From: Acidovorax sp. YS12
GTDB lineage: Bacteria > Pseudomonadota > Gammaproteobacteria > Burkholderiales > Burkholderiaceae_C
Length of the DNA: 64,000 nucleotides
Direction: 5' to 3'
Assembly: GCA_021496925.1 (NCBI GenBank)
Contig: CP053915.1
Location: 3,127,501-3,191,500 of the forward strand
Part shown: piece after piece, positions 1-7,413 of the stretch
Layout: every line of letters starts with the position of its first letter
Numbering within the stretch: position 1 is the stretch's first letter
Program-made: the position numbers and the translations under genes
Notes under the pieces: generated by a model
The model's input: the letters and a program-made list of their open reading frames with translations, nothing else
The model's database searches: none
What the model was told of the DNA's origin: nothing

Positions 1-771
1 GAGGGCCGCGTGTTCGAGAACTTCCAGCAGCAGCTCCACCAGCAGGCCGAGCTGGCCGCCATGCGCGCGCGCATCCGCGCCATCCTGGCGCACCCGGCCG
101 CCGCGCAGGCGCTGGACGACTTGCAGCACAGCGCGCTGCGCCTGCTGGTGCCCCAGCTCATCAAGGAAGCCAAGGTAGTGCAGGCCGTGCGCGCGCGCAG
201 CGAGCGCGAGGTGGGCCAGTTCATGAAGACCGGCCAGGCGGCCGAGAACCAGCGCGTGGGGCAGCTGCTCAACGACATCCTGCAACAAGCCCTGCAGGTG
301 GACTGGCAGCGCCAGGCCGTGCGCCGCCTGCCCGCGCCGCTGCCGCCCGTGGGCGTGGCGCTGGCGAACCTGCCGCTGATCGAGCGGCTGCGCATCAAGT
401 CGCTGGACGGCGGCGGCCAGGCCGAGCTGCTGCTGGCCACGCAGTACGCCGACCTCGACCAGGTGGAGGACGAGTTCTGGCAGGCCTTCGAGGGGCTGGA
501 CCGGCAGGCACTGCTGGCGCAAACGCTGCAGGTGCTGGAAGCCAGCGCCCAGCCCATGACCCTGGCCGCGCTGGCCCAGGCGCTGCCGCCGGGCGAGCAC
601 GACCTGGAGACGCTGGCCCTGTGGCTGGCACTGGCGCGCGAGTCGGGGGCAGTGTTCGATGACGGCCAGGAACACATCACGACGGGCGGCGCGCAGGGCG
701 AATGGCGCTTTACCGTGCCGCGCGTGGCGCTGCAAGCGCAGGCGCTGCGGGCGGTGGATGCGGATTGGTAA
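1..771 (+). CDS. jetA: Wadjet protein JetA (DUF3375), C-terminal part
   Basis: The frame is open from base 1, so the gene starts upstream of the window; about 256 codons are visible, roughly the C-terminal half of a DUF3375 protein. In type I Wadjet JetA is the kleisin-like subunit that bridges the SMC heads of JetC and works with JetB and JetD to recognise and cut small closed circular DNA in the cytoplasm. The visible part is helical and rich in Gln, Leu and Ala and ends in a winged-helix-like stretch, as expected for a MukF/kleisin-type tail. The assignment rests mainly on the order jetA-jetB-jetC-jetD on one strand; the sequence alone gives moderate support. A repeat unit of about 90 bp separates it from jetB. 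Confidence 0.8.
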   Translation, partial: EGRVFENFQQQLHQQAELAAMRARIRAILAHPAAAQALDDLQHSALRLLVPQLIKEAKVVQAVRARSEREVGQFMKTGQAAENQRVGQLLNDILQQALQVDWQRQAVRRLPAPLPPVGVALANLPLIERLRIKSLDGGGQAELLLATQYADLDQVEDEFWQAFEGLDRQALLAQTLQVLEASAQPMTLAALAQALPPGEHDLETLALWLALARESGAVFDDGQEHITTGGAQGEWRFTVPRVALQAQALRAVDADW

Positions 772-775
772 TGCA

Positions 776-868
776 AAAATCATAGCTGCCAGCGCTTGTT
801 GTAAGCCAATTCCATTGTCAAAACCTTCTCAAACCGTTGAATAACAAGCGCAAACAGCTCACTTTTTT
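776..868 (+). repeat. Dispersed AGCGCTTG repeat, copy 1 (jetA-jetB gap)
   Basis: Two half-elements face each other: ATAGCTGCCAGCGCTTGTT on the left and AACAAGCGCAAACAGCTC on the right, about 45 bases apart, with A-runs on the left and T-runs on the right. The copy fills nearly the whole gap between jetA and jetB and could form a large hairpin in the operon mRNA. Confidence 0.8.
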
Positions 869-878
869 GACATCCACC

Positions 879-1589
879 ATGCCACCCGATACCCCCGACA
901 TCTTCGACCAATGGGCCAGCGCCACGCCCGCGCCCGATGCGCCGGATGCCGGGAACGCACCGCCCGAACCTGCCCCTGAGTCCGCCGCCGCCACGCCCCT
1001 GGCCCTGCGCCGCGCCGTGCAGGAGCTGCTCAAACACGGCCTGCTGGAGCAATCCGCCAAGCCGCACCTGTTCCGCCAGATCGCCACCCACACCCCGCGC
1101 GTCGATGCGCTGCTGGAGCCGCTGGATCTGCGCGTGAAGGTGGATGACATGCGCGGCCTGGCCTTCGTCGCCATCACCGGGGACTACCAGCCCGAGGGCG
1201 ACGACGAGGACGAATGGACGCACCCGCTGGTGCGCCGCCAGCGGCTCACGCTGGAGCAGTCGCTGCTGCTGGCGATCCTGCGGCGCGAGTTTTTGCAACG
1301 CGAGCAGGAGGGCGGCTTGGGCGTGCCCGTGCACACCACCGTGGATGCGCTGCTGCCGCAACTGGAGATCTACCTGGGCGCCACCGGCAGCGACATGCAA
1401 GAGCGCAAGCGCCTCTTGAACCTGCTGGAAAACCTGCGCGCGCACGGCGTGGTGTCGGAGGTGGACGGCAACGAGAGCCTGGCCATCCGCCCCATGATCG
1501 TGCACCTGGCCAACCCCGAGAACCTGCAGGCGCTGCTGCAGCGCCTGCGCGAGGCCGCAAGCGCCCCGCCGCCCGAGGGCAGCGAATGA
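879..1589 (+). CDS. jetB: Wadjet protein JetB (DUF4194)
   Basis: 236 residues from the ATG at 879; an earlier in-frame TTG at 837 lies inside the repeat and would add 14 residues of repeat-derived sequence, so the ATG is preferred. JetB is the KITE-like (MukE-like) subunit of type I Wadjet and binds the JetA kleisin. Visible support: a Pro/Ala-rich acidic N-terminus of about 40 residues, then a winged-helix-type domain with the family-typical stretch RRQRLTLEQSLLLAILRREF and a second helical domain ending in LQALLQRLREAAS. The stop overlaps the jetC start (ATGA), so the two genes are translationally coupled. Confidence 0.88.
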   Translation: MPPDTPDIFDQWASATPAPDAPDAGNAPPEPAPESAAATPLALRRAVQELLKHGLLEQSAKPHLFRQIATHTPRVDALLEPLDLRVKVDDMRGLAFVAITGDYQPEGDDEDEWTHPLVRRQRLTLEQSLLLAILRREFLQREQEGGLGVPVHTTVDALLPQLEIYLGATGSDMQERKRLLNLLENLRAHGVVSEVDGNESLAIRPMIVHLANPENLQALLQRLREAASAPPPEGSE

Positions 1590-4500
1590 TGATGAACGGC
1601 TACCGCCTGCACGAGCTGCACCTGTACAACTGGGGCGCCTTCGCGGGCCGCCACCAGGCGCACATCGACGCGGGCAACACGGCCGTCATCGGCCCCACGG
1701 GCAGCGGCAAGACCACGCTGATCGACGCGCTGATGACGCTGCTGTGCGCCAGCCCGCGCTACAACCTGGCATCGACCGGCGGGCATGAAAGCGACCGCGA
1801 CCTCGTGTCCTACGTGCGCGGTGCGACCGGGCCGGGCAACGACAGCGGCGACCACATCGCGCGCACGGGCCGCTGCGTGACGGGCATCGCGGCGCGGCTG
1901 GTGCGTGGTGATGACGCGAATGACAGCGTGCTCATCGGCGCCATCCTCTGGTTCGACGGCAGCAGCTCCAGCGTGGCCGACATGGGGCGGCGCTGGGGCT
2001 TTGCACAAGGCCGCGACCACAGCCTGGATGCGTGGCTGGAGGAACACCACGGCGGCGGCGCCCGCGCCCTGGGGCGGCTGGAGAAGGCCACCGACGGCCT
2101 GAACTTCTACACCAGCAAATCCGCCTACCTCGCGCGGCTGCAGCGCTTCTTCGAGGTCGGCCCCAACGCCTTCACCCTGCTCAACCGCGCGGCGGGCTTG
2201 AAGCAGCTCAACAGCATCGACGAGATCTTCCGCGAGCTGGTGCTGGACGACCACAGCGCCTTCGACGACGCGCTGCAGGTGGCGGGCAGCTTCGACGAAC
2301 TCGCCGCCATCCACGCCGAGCTGGAACTGGCCAACCGCCAGTACCTCGCCCTGCTGCCGCTGCGCGCACTGGCCGAGCAGGAACAGCGGCAGCGCACGCA
2401 ACTGGAAGAACTGCGCCTGCTGCACGCCGCGCTGCCGCAGTGGTTTGCCGCGCAGGGCGCGCGGCTGTGGGGCGAGCGCCTGGCGGAATTGAACGCCGCA
2501 CTCGACGCAGGCCAGCGCCAGACCACGGAACTGAACACCCAGCGTGAAGCTGCCGAGGCCCAGGCGCAAACCCTGCTCGCAACCTACCTGCGCTGCGGCG
2601 GCGGCGACGTGAAACTGTTGGAAAGCAGCATCGCCACCCAACAGGCGACCGTGAAACAGAAGCAGGCCGACGCCGCCACCTACCGCACCCTGGCGCGCAA
2701 CCTGGGCCTCCAATGTCCCGCCGCCCTCAGCGCGCAAACGCTGGCCGAGCACCAGCAGCAAGCCACGCCCGCGCTGCAGACCCTCGAAACCGAGCAGCGC
2801 GACCTGCAGGACGCCGCCGAACAGGCTGTGACCAACGAGCGCAACGCCCATGCCGCGCTCGAAGCCCTGCGCGCCGACCTGCGCGCCGTGCGCCAGCGCC
2901 CCGGCTCCAACCTGCCCGTGGAGTTCACCCAGTTCCGCGCCGACCTGGCCGAGCACCTGCAACTGAGCGCCGACGCGCTGCCCTTCGCCGCCGAACTGGT
3001 CGAGGTGCCCAAGGCCCACCAACCCTGGCGCGGCGCCATCGAACGCGCGCTGGGCAGCCACCGCCTGCGCATCCTCGTGCCGCGCGATGCCATGGATGAC
3101 GCACTGCGCTGGGTCAACCAGCGCCACAACCGCCTGCACGTGCGCCTGCTGGAAGTGCGCGAACCCGCCACGCCCGCGCCGTTCTGGCCGGACGGCTTCG
3201 CGCGCAAGCTCACCCTCAAGCCCCACGCCTGCGCGGGCACGCTGCGCCAGTTGCTCATCGAACTGGACCGCCACTGCGTGGACAGCCCCGAAGCCCTGCG
3301 CACCACCCCGCACGCCATGACGCGCGAGGGCCTGATGTCCGGCAAGACCGGCCAGTTCGACAAGCAGGACCAGCGCCGCATCGACCAGGACTGGATGACC
3401 GGCTTTGACAACCGCGACCGCGTGGCGCACCTGGAGCGGCAGATCGCCGACGGCGCGCACGATTGGGATGCGCTACAAAAAGCGAAGCTGCTGGCGCTTG
3501 ATGCACAAGCGCTGGCGGCCCAAAAGGCTGTGATGTGGCAGCAACTGCAAACGCTGCGCTGGGACGCCATCGACACCGCCAGCGCCAGCACGCAACTGGC
3601 GCAGTTGCAGCAACGGCTGGATGCCCTGCTCGACCCGCAGTCCGACGCCGCCCAGGCCAAGGTGCGCTGGGAGGCCGCGCACCGGCGCAGCCAGGACGCC
3701 GCCAAAGCACTGCTTGCACACCAGACCGCGCAGGCAGCCATGCAAGCGCGCCGCGACACCGCCCAGGCCCGGCAGGCCGACTACGCCGAGCGCCAGTCCG
3801 CCCCGGCCGACGATGCCGCGCAGTGGCACGACGCCATCACCGCGCTGCTGGCAGAACCACCCGCCTGCGAGCAGCTCGACCGCCAGGAGCGCCAGACCCT
3901 GGCCCAGTCCAGCGCCCGGATCGACAAGCACACCGGCCAGCTCGCCGAACTGCACAAGGACGTCATCCGCCAGATGGCCAAGGCGCAAAAGGAAGACCGC
4001 GGCGCGCTGGCCGACCTGCTGCAGGAAGTGGATGCCCTGCCGCCCTACCTGGAGCGCCTGCGCACGCTGGAGGAAGAAGCCCTGCCGGAAAAGCGCCAGC
4101 GCTTCCAGGACTATCTCAACACCGCCAGCGACCAGGGCGTCAGCACGCTGCTGTCGGGCATCGAGGCGCAGGTGACCGAGATCACGGAGCGCATCGACCA
4201 GCTCAACCAGACCCTGGCGCGCGTGGACTTCCAGGCGGGCCGCTATCTGCAGCTCGACCCCCAGCCCGTGCTGCACCCCAGCCTGCAGAACCTGAACAAG
4301 GCCCTGGCCCACCTGCGCAGCGAACGCCTGCAGGGTGACGGCGGCCACAGCCACTACCAGGCGCTGCAAACCCTGGTCGAACTGCTGCGCGAACACGCCA
4401 CCAACCGCCGCACCAAGGCCGCGCAGGCGCTGCTGGACGCGCGCTACCGGCTGCAATTCGCCGTCCACGTGCTCGACCGCGCCACGGGCCAGGTGCTGGA

Positions 4501-4876
4501 GCGGCGCACCGGCTCGCAGGGCGGCAGCGGCGGCGAGAAGGAAATCATCGCCAGCTACGTGCTCACCGCGTCGCTCAGCTATGCGCTGTGCCCGCAAGGC
4601 CGCAGCCAGCCGCTGTTCGCCACCATCGTGCTGGACGAGGCGTTCTCCAAAAGCTCGCAGACCGTGGCCGCGCGCATCATCCAGGCGCTGCGCGAGTTCG
4701 GGCTGCACGCGCTGTTCGTCACGCCGAACAAGGAACTGCGCCTGCTGCGCAACCACACGCGCAGCGCGGTGGTGGTGCACCGGGTGGGGCGGCAGGCGAC
4801 GCTGGCGTCGCTGAGCTGGGAGGAGCTGGGGAAGCGGGCAAACCAACGGCAGGGCATGGATAAAAGCAAGCCGTAG
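1586..4876 (+). CDS. jetC: Wadjet SMC-like ATPase JetC
   Basis: 1096 residues, starting in ATGATGATG at 1586 that overlaps the jetB stop. SMC/MukB-like ATPase that dimerises, holds DNA with JetA and JetB and extrudes it until JetD cleaves small circles. Walker A GPTGSGKTT is at residues 36-44 (Lys42), the ABC signature SGGEK at 981-985, and Walker B IVLDE with Asp1017 and Glu1018, followed by a D-loop-like AFSKSS. Between the two head halves lies a long Gln/Ala/Glu-rich coiled coil (about 280-520 and 690-940) around a hinge-like globular part. All ATPase motifs are intact. Odd point: residues about 630-653 (LQKAKLLALDAQALAAQ...) are encoded by a copy of the dispersed AGCGCTTG repeat read in frame in the coiled coil. 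Confidence 0.93.
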   Translation: MMMNGYRLHELHLYNWGAFAGRHQAHIDAGNTAVIGPTGSGKTTLIDALMTLLCASPRYNLASTGGHESDRDLVSYVRGATGPGNDSGDHIARTGRCVTGIAARLVRGDDANDSVLIGAILWFDGSSSSVADMGRRWGFAQGRDHSLDAWLEEHHGGGARALGRLEKATDGLNFYTSKSAYLARLQRFFEVGPNAFTLLNRAAGLKQLNSIDEIFRELVLDDHSAFDDALQVAGSFDELAAIHAELELANRQYLALLPLRALAEQEQRQRTQLEELRLLHAALPQWFAAQGARLWGERLAELNAALDAGQRQTTELNTQREAAEAQAQTLLATYLRCGGGDVKLLESSIATQQATVKQKQADAATYRTLARNLGLQCPAALSAQTLAEHQQQATPALQTLETEQRDLQDAAEQAVTNERNAHAALEALRADLRAVRQRPGSNLPVEFTQFRADLAEHLQLSADALPFAAELVEVPKAHQPWRGAIERALGSHRLRILVPRDAMDDALRWVNQRHNRLHVRLLEVREPATPAPFWPDGFARKLTLKPHACAGTLRQLLIELDRHCVDSPEALRTTPHAMTREGLMSGKTGQFDKQDQRRIDQDWMTGFDNRDRVAHLERQIADGAHDWDALQKAKLLALDAQALAAQKAVMWQQLQTLRWDAIDTASASTQLAQLQQRLDALLDPQSDAAQAKVRWEAAHRRSQDAAKALLAHQTAQAAMQARRDTAQARQADYAERQSAPADDAAQWHDAITALLAEPPACEQLDRQERQTLAQSSARIDKHTGQLAELHKDVIRQMAKAQKEDRGALADLLQEVDALPPYLERLRTLEEEALPEKRQRFQDYLNTASDQGVSTLLSGIEAQVTEITERIDQLNQTLARVDFQAGRYLQLDPQPVLHPSLQNLNKALAHLRSERLQGDGGHSHYQALQTLVELLREHATNRRTKAAQALLDARYRLQFAVHVLDRATGQVLERRTGSQGGSGGEKEIIASYVLTASLSYALCPQGRSQPLFATIVLDEAFSKSSQTVAARIIQALREFGLHALFVTPNKELRLLRNHTRSAVVVHRVGRQATLASLSWEELGKRANQRQGMDKSKP
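3473..3532 (+). repeat. Dispersed AGCGCTTG repeat inside jetC
   Basis: The stretch CTGCTGGCGCTTGATGCACA followed by AGCGCTGGCGGCCCAAAAG matches intergenic copies at about 49840 and 51890 almost base for base. It is in frame and free of stops, and encodes a Leu/Ala/Gln-rich helical segment of the JetC coiled coil. Confidence 0.7.
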
Positions 4877-4927
4877 AGCCCGAAACTACGGGTGGCGCTC
4901 CCCCAAAAAGCATGCAATGGAATATGA

Positions 4928-4980
4928 GTCAAATTGGTCTCTCGTGCCTATCCAGCAAGCGCTAGAAGCTATATTTTCAG
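4928..4980 (-). repeat. Dispersed AGCGCTTG repeat (jetC-jetD gap)
   Basis: TATCCAGCAAGCGCTAGAAG followed by CTATATTTTC is a diverged copy of the dispersed repeat, in reverse orientation. It separates jetC from jetD inside the Wadjet operon. The AGGAG just after it serves as the jetD ribosome binding site. Confidence 0.7.
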
Positions 4981-4987
4981 GAGCACC

Positions 4988-6157
4988 ATGAAATCTCCCG
5001 CCGACCTCGCCCAGCACCTCGCGCGCCAATGGCAGCGGGCCGACTGGCGCGAGCGGCATTTGCTGCACAACCCGCATGCCTGGCCGCTGCGCCTGCCCAT
5101 CGGCCAGCCCGGCGCGCGCAGCTTCCGCGACGCCAGCGCCGACCTGCGCGCGCACTTGCAGCAATGGAGGGCCGTCGCCGAATCCGGCGTGGGTACGGTG
5201 GAATGGGCGCAGCGCGCCTACCGCGATGGCGCAGCGCCCATCGACGTGCCCACGCACTGGGTACTGCACAAACCGTCCGAAGCCCTGGCCGCCATCGCCC
5301 GCTTCGGCGGCGTCGAGGGCGCGCAGGCACACGCCGCACACCAGGGCCTGGCCGCCGTGCTGGCCCGGGTGGACGCCCGCTTTCACCGCCTGCTGCTGCG
5401 CCGCCTGGCGCTGTGGCGCGAAAAGCCTGTGGAGCAGGTCATCGCCGCCGCGCACATCGCGCTGCAGCTTGCGCCCGGCTGCGCCGAGGGCAAGCCGCTG
5501 CGCGCGCTGGCCGTGGCGGGCAACGACAGCAAGTTCTTCGAGCGCCACGCCGCCCTCGTCACCGCACTGCTGGACGAACGCTTCGACGGCGAGGCCAGCC
5601 GCCAGGGCCTCGCCGCCTTCCTGGGCGCGAGCGGCGAAGACGACCACTGGCTGCTCGTCGCCCCGCTGGCCCCCGGCCTGCTGCCGTTCGCGCGCCAGCG
5701 CGTGCGGACCAGCGAACTGCTGACCACCGCGTTGCCCGCCAGCCGCATCCTGCTGGTGGAAAACGAAAACTGCCTGCACCAGCTGCCCCAGCCGCTGGCG
5801 GGCACCATCGCCATCCTCGGCGCGGGGCTGGACCTGGGCTGGCTGGCCGCGCCGTGGCTGCAGGGGCGCAGCGTGGCCTACTGGGGCGACCTGGACACCT
5901 GGGGCCTGCACATGCTGGCCGTCGCGCGCGGCCACCTGCCGCAGTTGCACGCGCTGCTGATGGACCGCGCCACGTTCGACGCGCACGCCGCGCGGGCCGT
6001 GGCCGAGCCGGTACATGCCAGCGAGCCGCCGCCGGGACGGCTGCTGCCGCAGGAGGCGGCCTTGTTCCAGCACCTGCGTGCGCAGGAGAAGGGCCGGCTG
6101 GAACAGGAGTTCCTGCCCGCGCCGCTGCTGGCGCAGGCCGTGCAGAACTGGCCATAA
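4988..6157 (+). CDS. jetD: Wadjet nuclease JetD (DUF3322 + DUF2220)
   Basis: 389 residues from ATG 4988, preceded by AGGAG at a good distance; an upstream in-frame start at 4934 falls in the repeat and is rejected. JetD is the topoisomerase VI/Toprim-like nuclease that cleaves plasmid DNA trapped by JetABC. The N-terminal half (about 1-190) fits DUF3322 and the C-terminal half is DUF2220 (Toprim fold). Toprim acidic residues are visible: Glu258 in LLVENENC and the DxD pair Asp301/Asp303 in YWGDLDTWG. Both are intact, so the enzyme looks active. It is the last gene of the system; the next gene starts 34 bp downstream on the same strand and may be co-transcribed. Confidence 0.92.
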   Translation: MKSPADLAQHLARQWQRADWRERHLLHNPHAWPLRLPIGQPGARSFRDASADLRAHLQQWRAVAESGVGTVEWAQRAYRDGAAPIDVPTHWVLHKPSEALAAIARFGGVEGAQAHAAHQGLAAVLARVDARFHRLLLRRLALWREKPVEQVIAAAHIALQLAPGCAEGKPLRALAVAGNDSKFFERHAALVTALLDERFDGEASRQGLAAFLGASGEDDHWLLVAPLAPGLLPFARQRVRTSELLTTALPASRILLVENENCLHQLPQPLAGTIAILGAGLDLGWLAAPWLQGRSVAYWGDLDTWGLHMLAVARGHLPQLHALLMDRATFDAHAARAVAEPVHASEPPPGRLLPQEAALFQHLRAQEKGRLEQEFLPAPLLAQAVQNWP

Positions 6158-6191
6158 ACTGGTTGCAACGCCCTGAACGCCACCACCCGCC

Positions 6192-7265
6192 ATGTCGCCT
6201 CAACCCCAACGCCTCTTGACCCTGGCAGCCGCCGTCACCGCGGCGGGCCTGCTGGCCTTCTACGGCTGGCAGCGGATGCAGTCCACCGAATCCACCGAGG
6301 GCTTCATCAGCGGCAACGGCCGCATCGAGGCCACCGAGATCGACATCGCCGCGCGCCAGGGCGGGCGGCTGCTCGACGTGCTGGCGGGCGAGGGCGACTT
6401 CGTGCAGGCCGGGCAGGTGCTGGCGCGCATGCAGGTGGACACGCTCAACGCCCAGCGCGACGAGGCGCGGGCGCAGCATGCGCAGGCGCTCACGGCGGTG
6501 GCGACGGCGCAGGCCCAGGTGGCGGCGCGCGAGAGCGACCGCCAGAGCGCCCTGGCCCAGGCCGCCGCGCGCGAGAGCGAGCTGGACGCGGCGCGGCGCA
6601 AACTGGAACGCTCGCAGGCATTGGCCGCGCAAGGCATGTGGCCCTTGCAGGAGCTGGACAACGACCGCGCCCGCGTGCAAGGCGCGCAGGCCAGCGTGAC
6701 CGCCGCGCGCGCCCAGGCCACGGCCGCGCAGGCCGCCATCGACGCGGCGCGCTCGCAGGTGGCGGGGGCGCGGGCCGCCGTGGCGGCGCTGGAGGCCACC
6801 CAGGCGCGCATCGGCGCCGACATTGCCGACGCCGCGCTCAAGGCCCCGCGCGACGGGCGCGTGCAGTTCCGCGTGGCGCAGCCGGGCGAGGTGGTGGCCG
6901 CTGGCGGCAAGGTGCTCAACATGGTGGACCTGGCCGACGTGTCCATGGCCTTCTTCGTGCCCGAGACGGTGGCCGGGCGCATCGCCATCGGCAGCGAGGC
7001 GCGCATCGTGCTCGACGCCGCGCCGCAGTTCGTGATTCCGGCGCGGGTGTCGTTCGTCTCGGCCACGGCGCAGTTCACGCCCAAGACGGTGGAGACGGCG
7101 AGCGAGCGGCAAAAGCTCATGTTCCGCGTGAAGGCGCAGATCGACCGGGCGCTGCTGCAAAAGCACTTGCAGCAGGTCAAGACCGGCCTGCCCGGCGTGG
7201 CTTGGCTGCGCACGGACCCGCAGCGCGAGTGGCCCGCGCACCTCGCCGTGAAAGTGCCGGAATGA
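6192..7265 (+). CDS. HlyD-family membrane fusion protein (YhiI-like)
   Basis: 357 residues. Periplasmic adaptor that connects an inner-membrane ABC exporter to an outer-membrane channel. Residues about 8-25 form one membrane anchor (LTLAAAVTAAGLLAFYG); residues 38-75 are a lipoyl/barrel-sandwich half (GNGRIEATEIDIAARQGGRL); residues 80-210 form an Ala/Gln/Arg-rich coiled-coil hairpin; the lipoyl half and beta-barrel follow (APRDGRVQFRVAQPGEVV). It heads a three-gene set with an RbbA-like ATPase/permease and an ABC-2 permease, the same order as E. coli yhiI-rbbA-yhhJ. Substrate unknown. A repeat of the second family lies between it and the next gene. Confidence 0.88.
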   Translation: MSPQPQRLLTLAAAVTAAGLLAFYGWQRMQSTESTEGFISGNGRIEATEIDIAARQGGRLLDVLAGEGDFVQAGQVLARMQVDTLNAQRDEARAQHAQALTAVATAQAQVAARESDRQSALAQAAARESELDAARRKLERSQALAAQGMWPLQELDNDRARVQGAQASVTAARAQATAAQAAIDAARSQVAGARAAVAALEATQARIGADIADAALKAPRDGRVQFRVAQPGEVVAAGGKVLNMVDLADVSMAFFVPETVAGRIAIGSEARIVLDAAPQFVIPARVSFVSATAQFTPKTVETASERQKLMFRVKAQIDRALLQKHLQQVKTGLPGVAWLRTDPQREWPAHLAVKVPE

Positions 7266-7267
7266 AG

Positions 7268-7408
7268 CAGCAGCCCCCCCCTGAGGCGCTACGCGCCTTC
7301 CCCCCGCTCTCGCAGCGCTGCGCGCTGCGGGCAGGGGGACGCCGCCAGCGCGGCGGGGCGGCCCTTGCGCGGCGGCCCTCGCCTGGGCCGCACCAGTTTC
7401 ATGGGTAG
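7268..7408 (+). repeat. GC-rich dispersed repeat family 2, copy 1
   Basis: About 140 bp starting CCCCCCCTGAGGCGCTACGC, with a CCTTCCCCC / GGGGGACGCC complementary pair and ending in GGGCCGCACCAGTTTCATGG. Related copies lie at 44510-44640 and, inverted, at 61563-61706. It occupies the whole gap between the HlyD-like gene and the RbbA-like gene, so if they are one operon the mRNA carries this strong hairpin. Confidence 0.7.
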
Positions 7409-7413
7409 CTGAC

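Noticed and set aside
1370..3460. Long open frame on the minus strand opposite jetC (about 700 codons)
   Set aside because: It is a GC-bias shadow: amino acid content (Ala, Gly, His, Gln, Arg runs) has no domain, and the plus strand carries an SMC ATPase with every motif intact.
4934..4987. Longer jetD from an upstream start
   Set aside because: The extra 18 residues would be translated repeat sequence and the AGGAG site fits the ATG at 4988.
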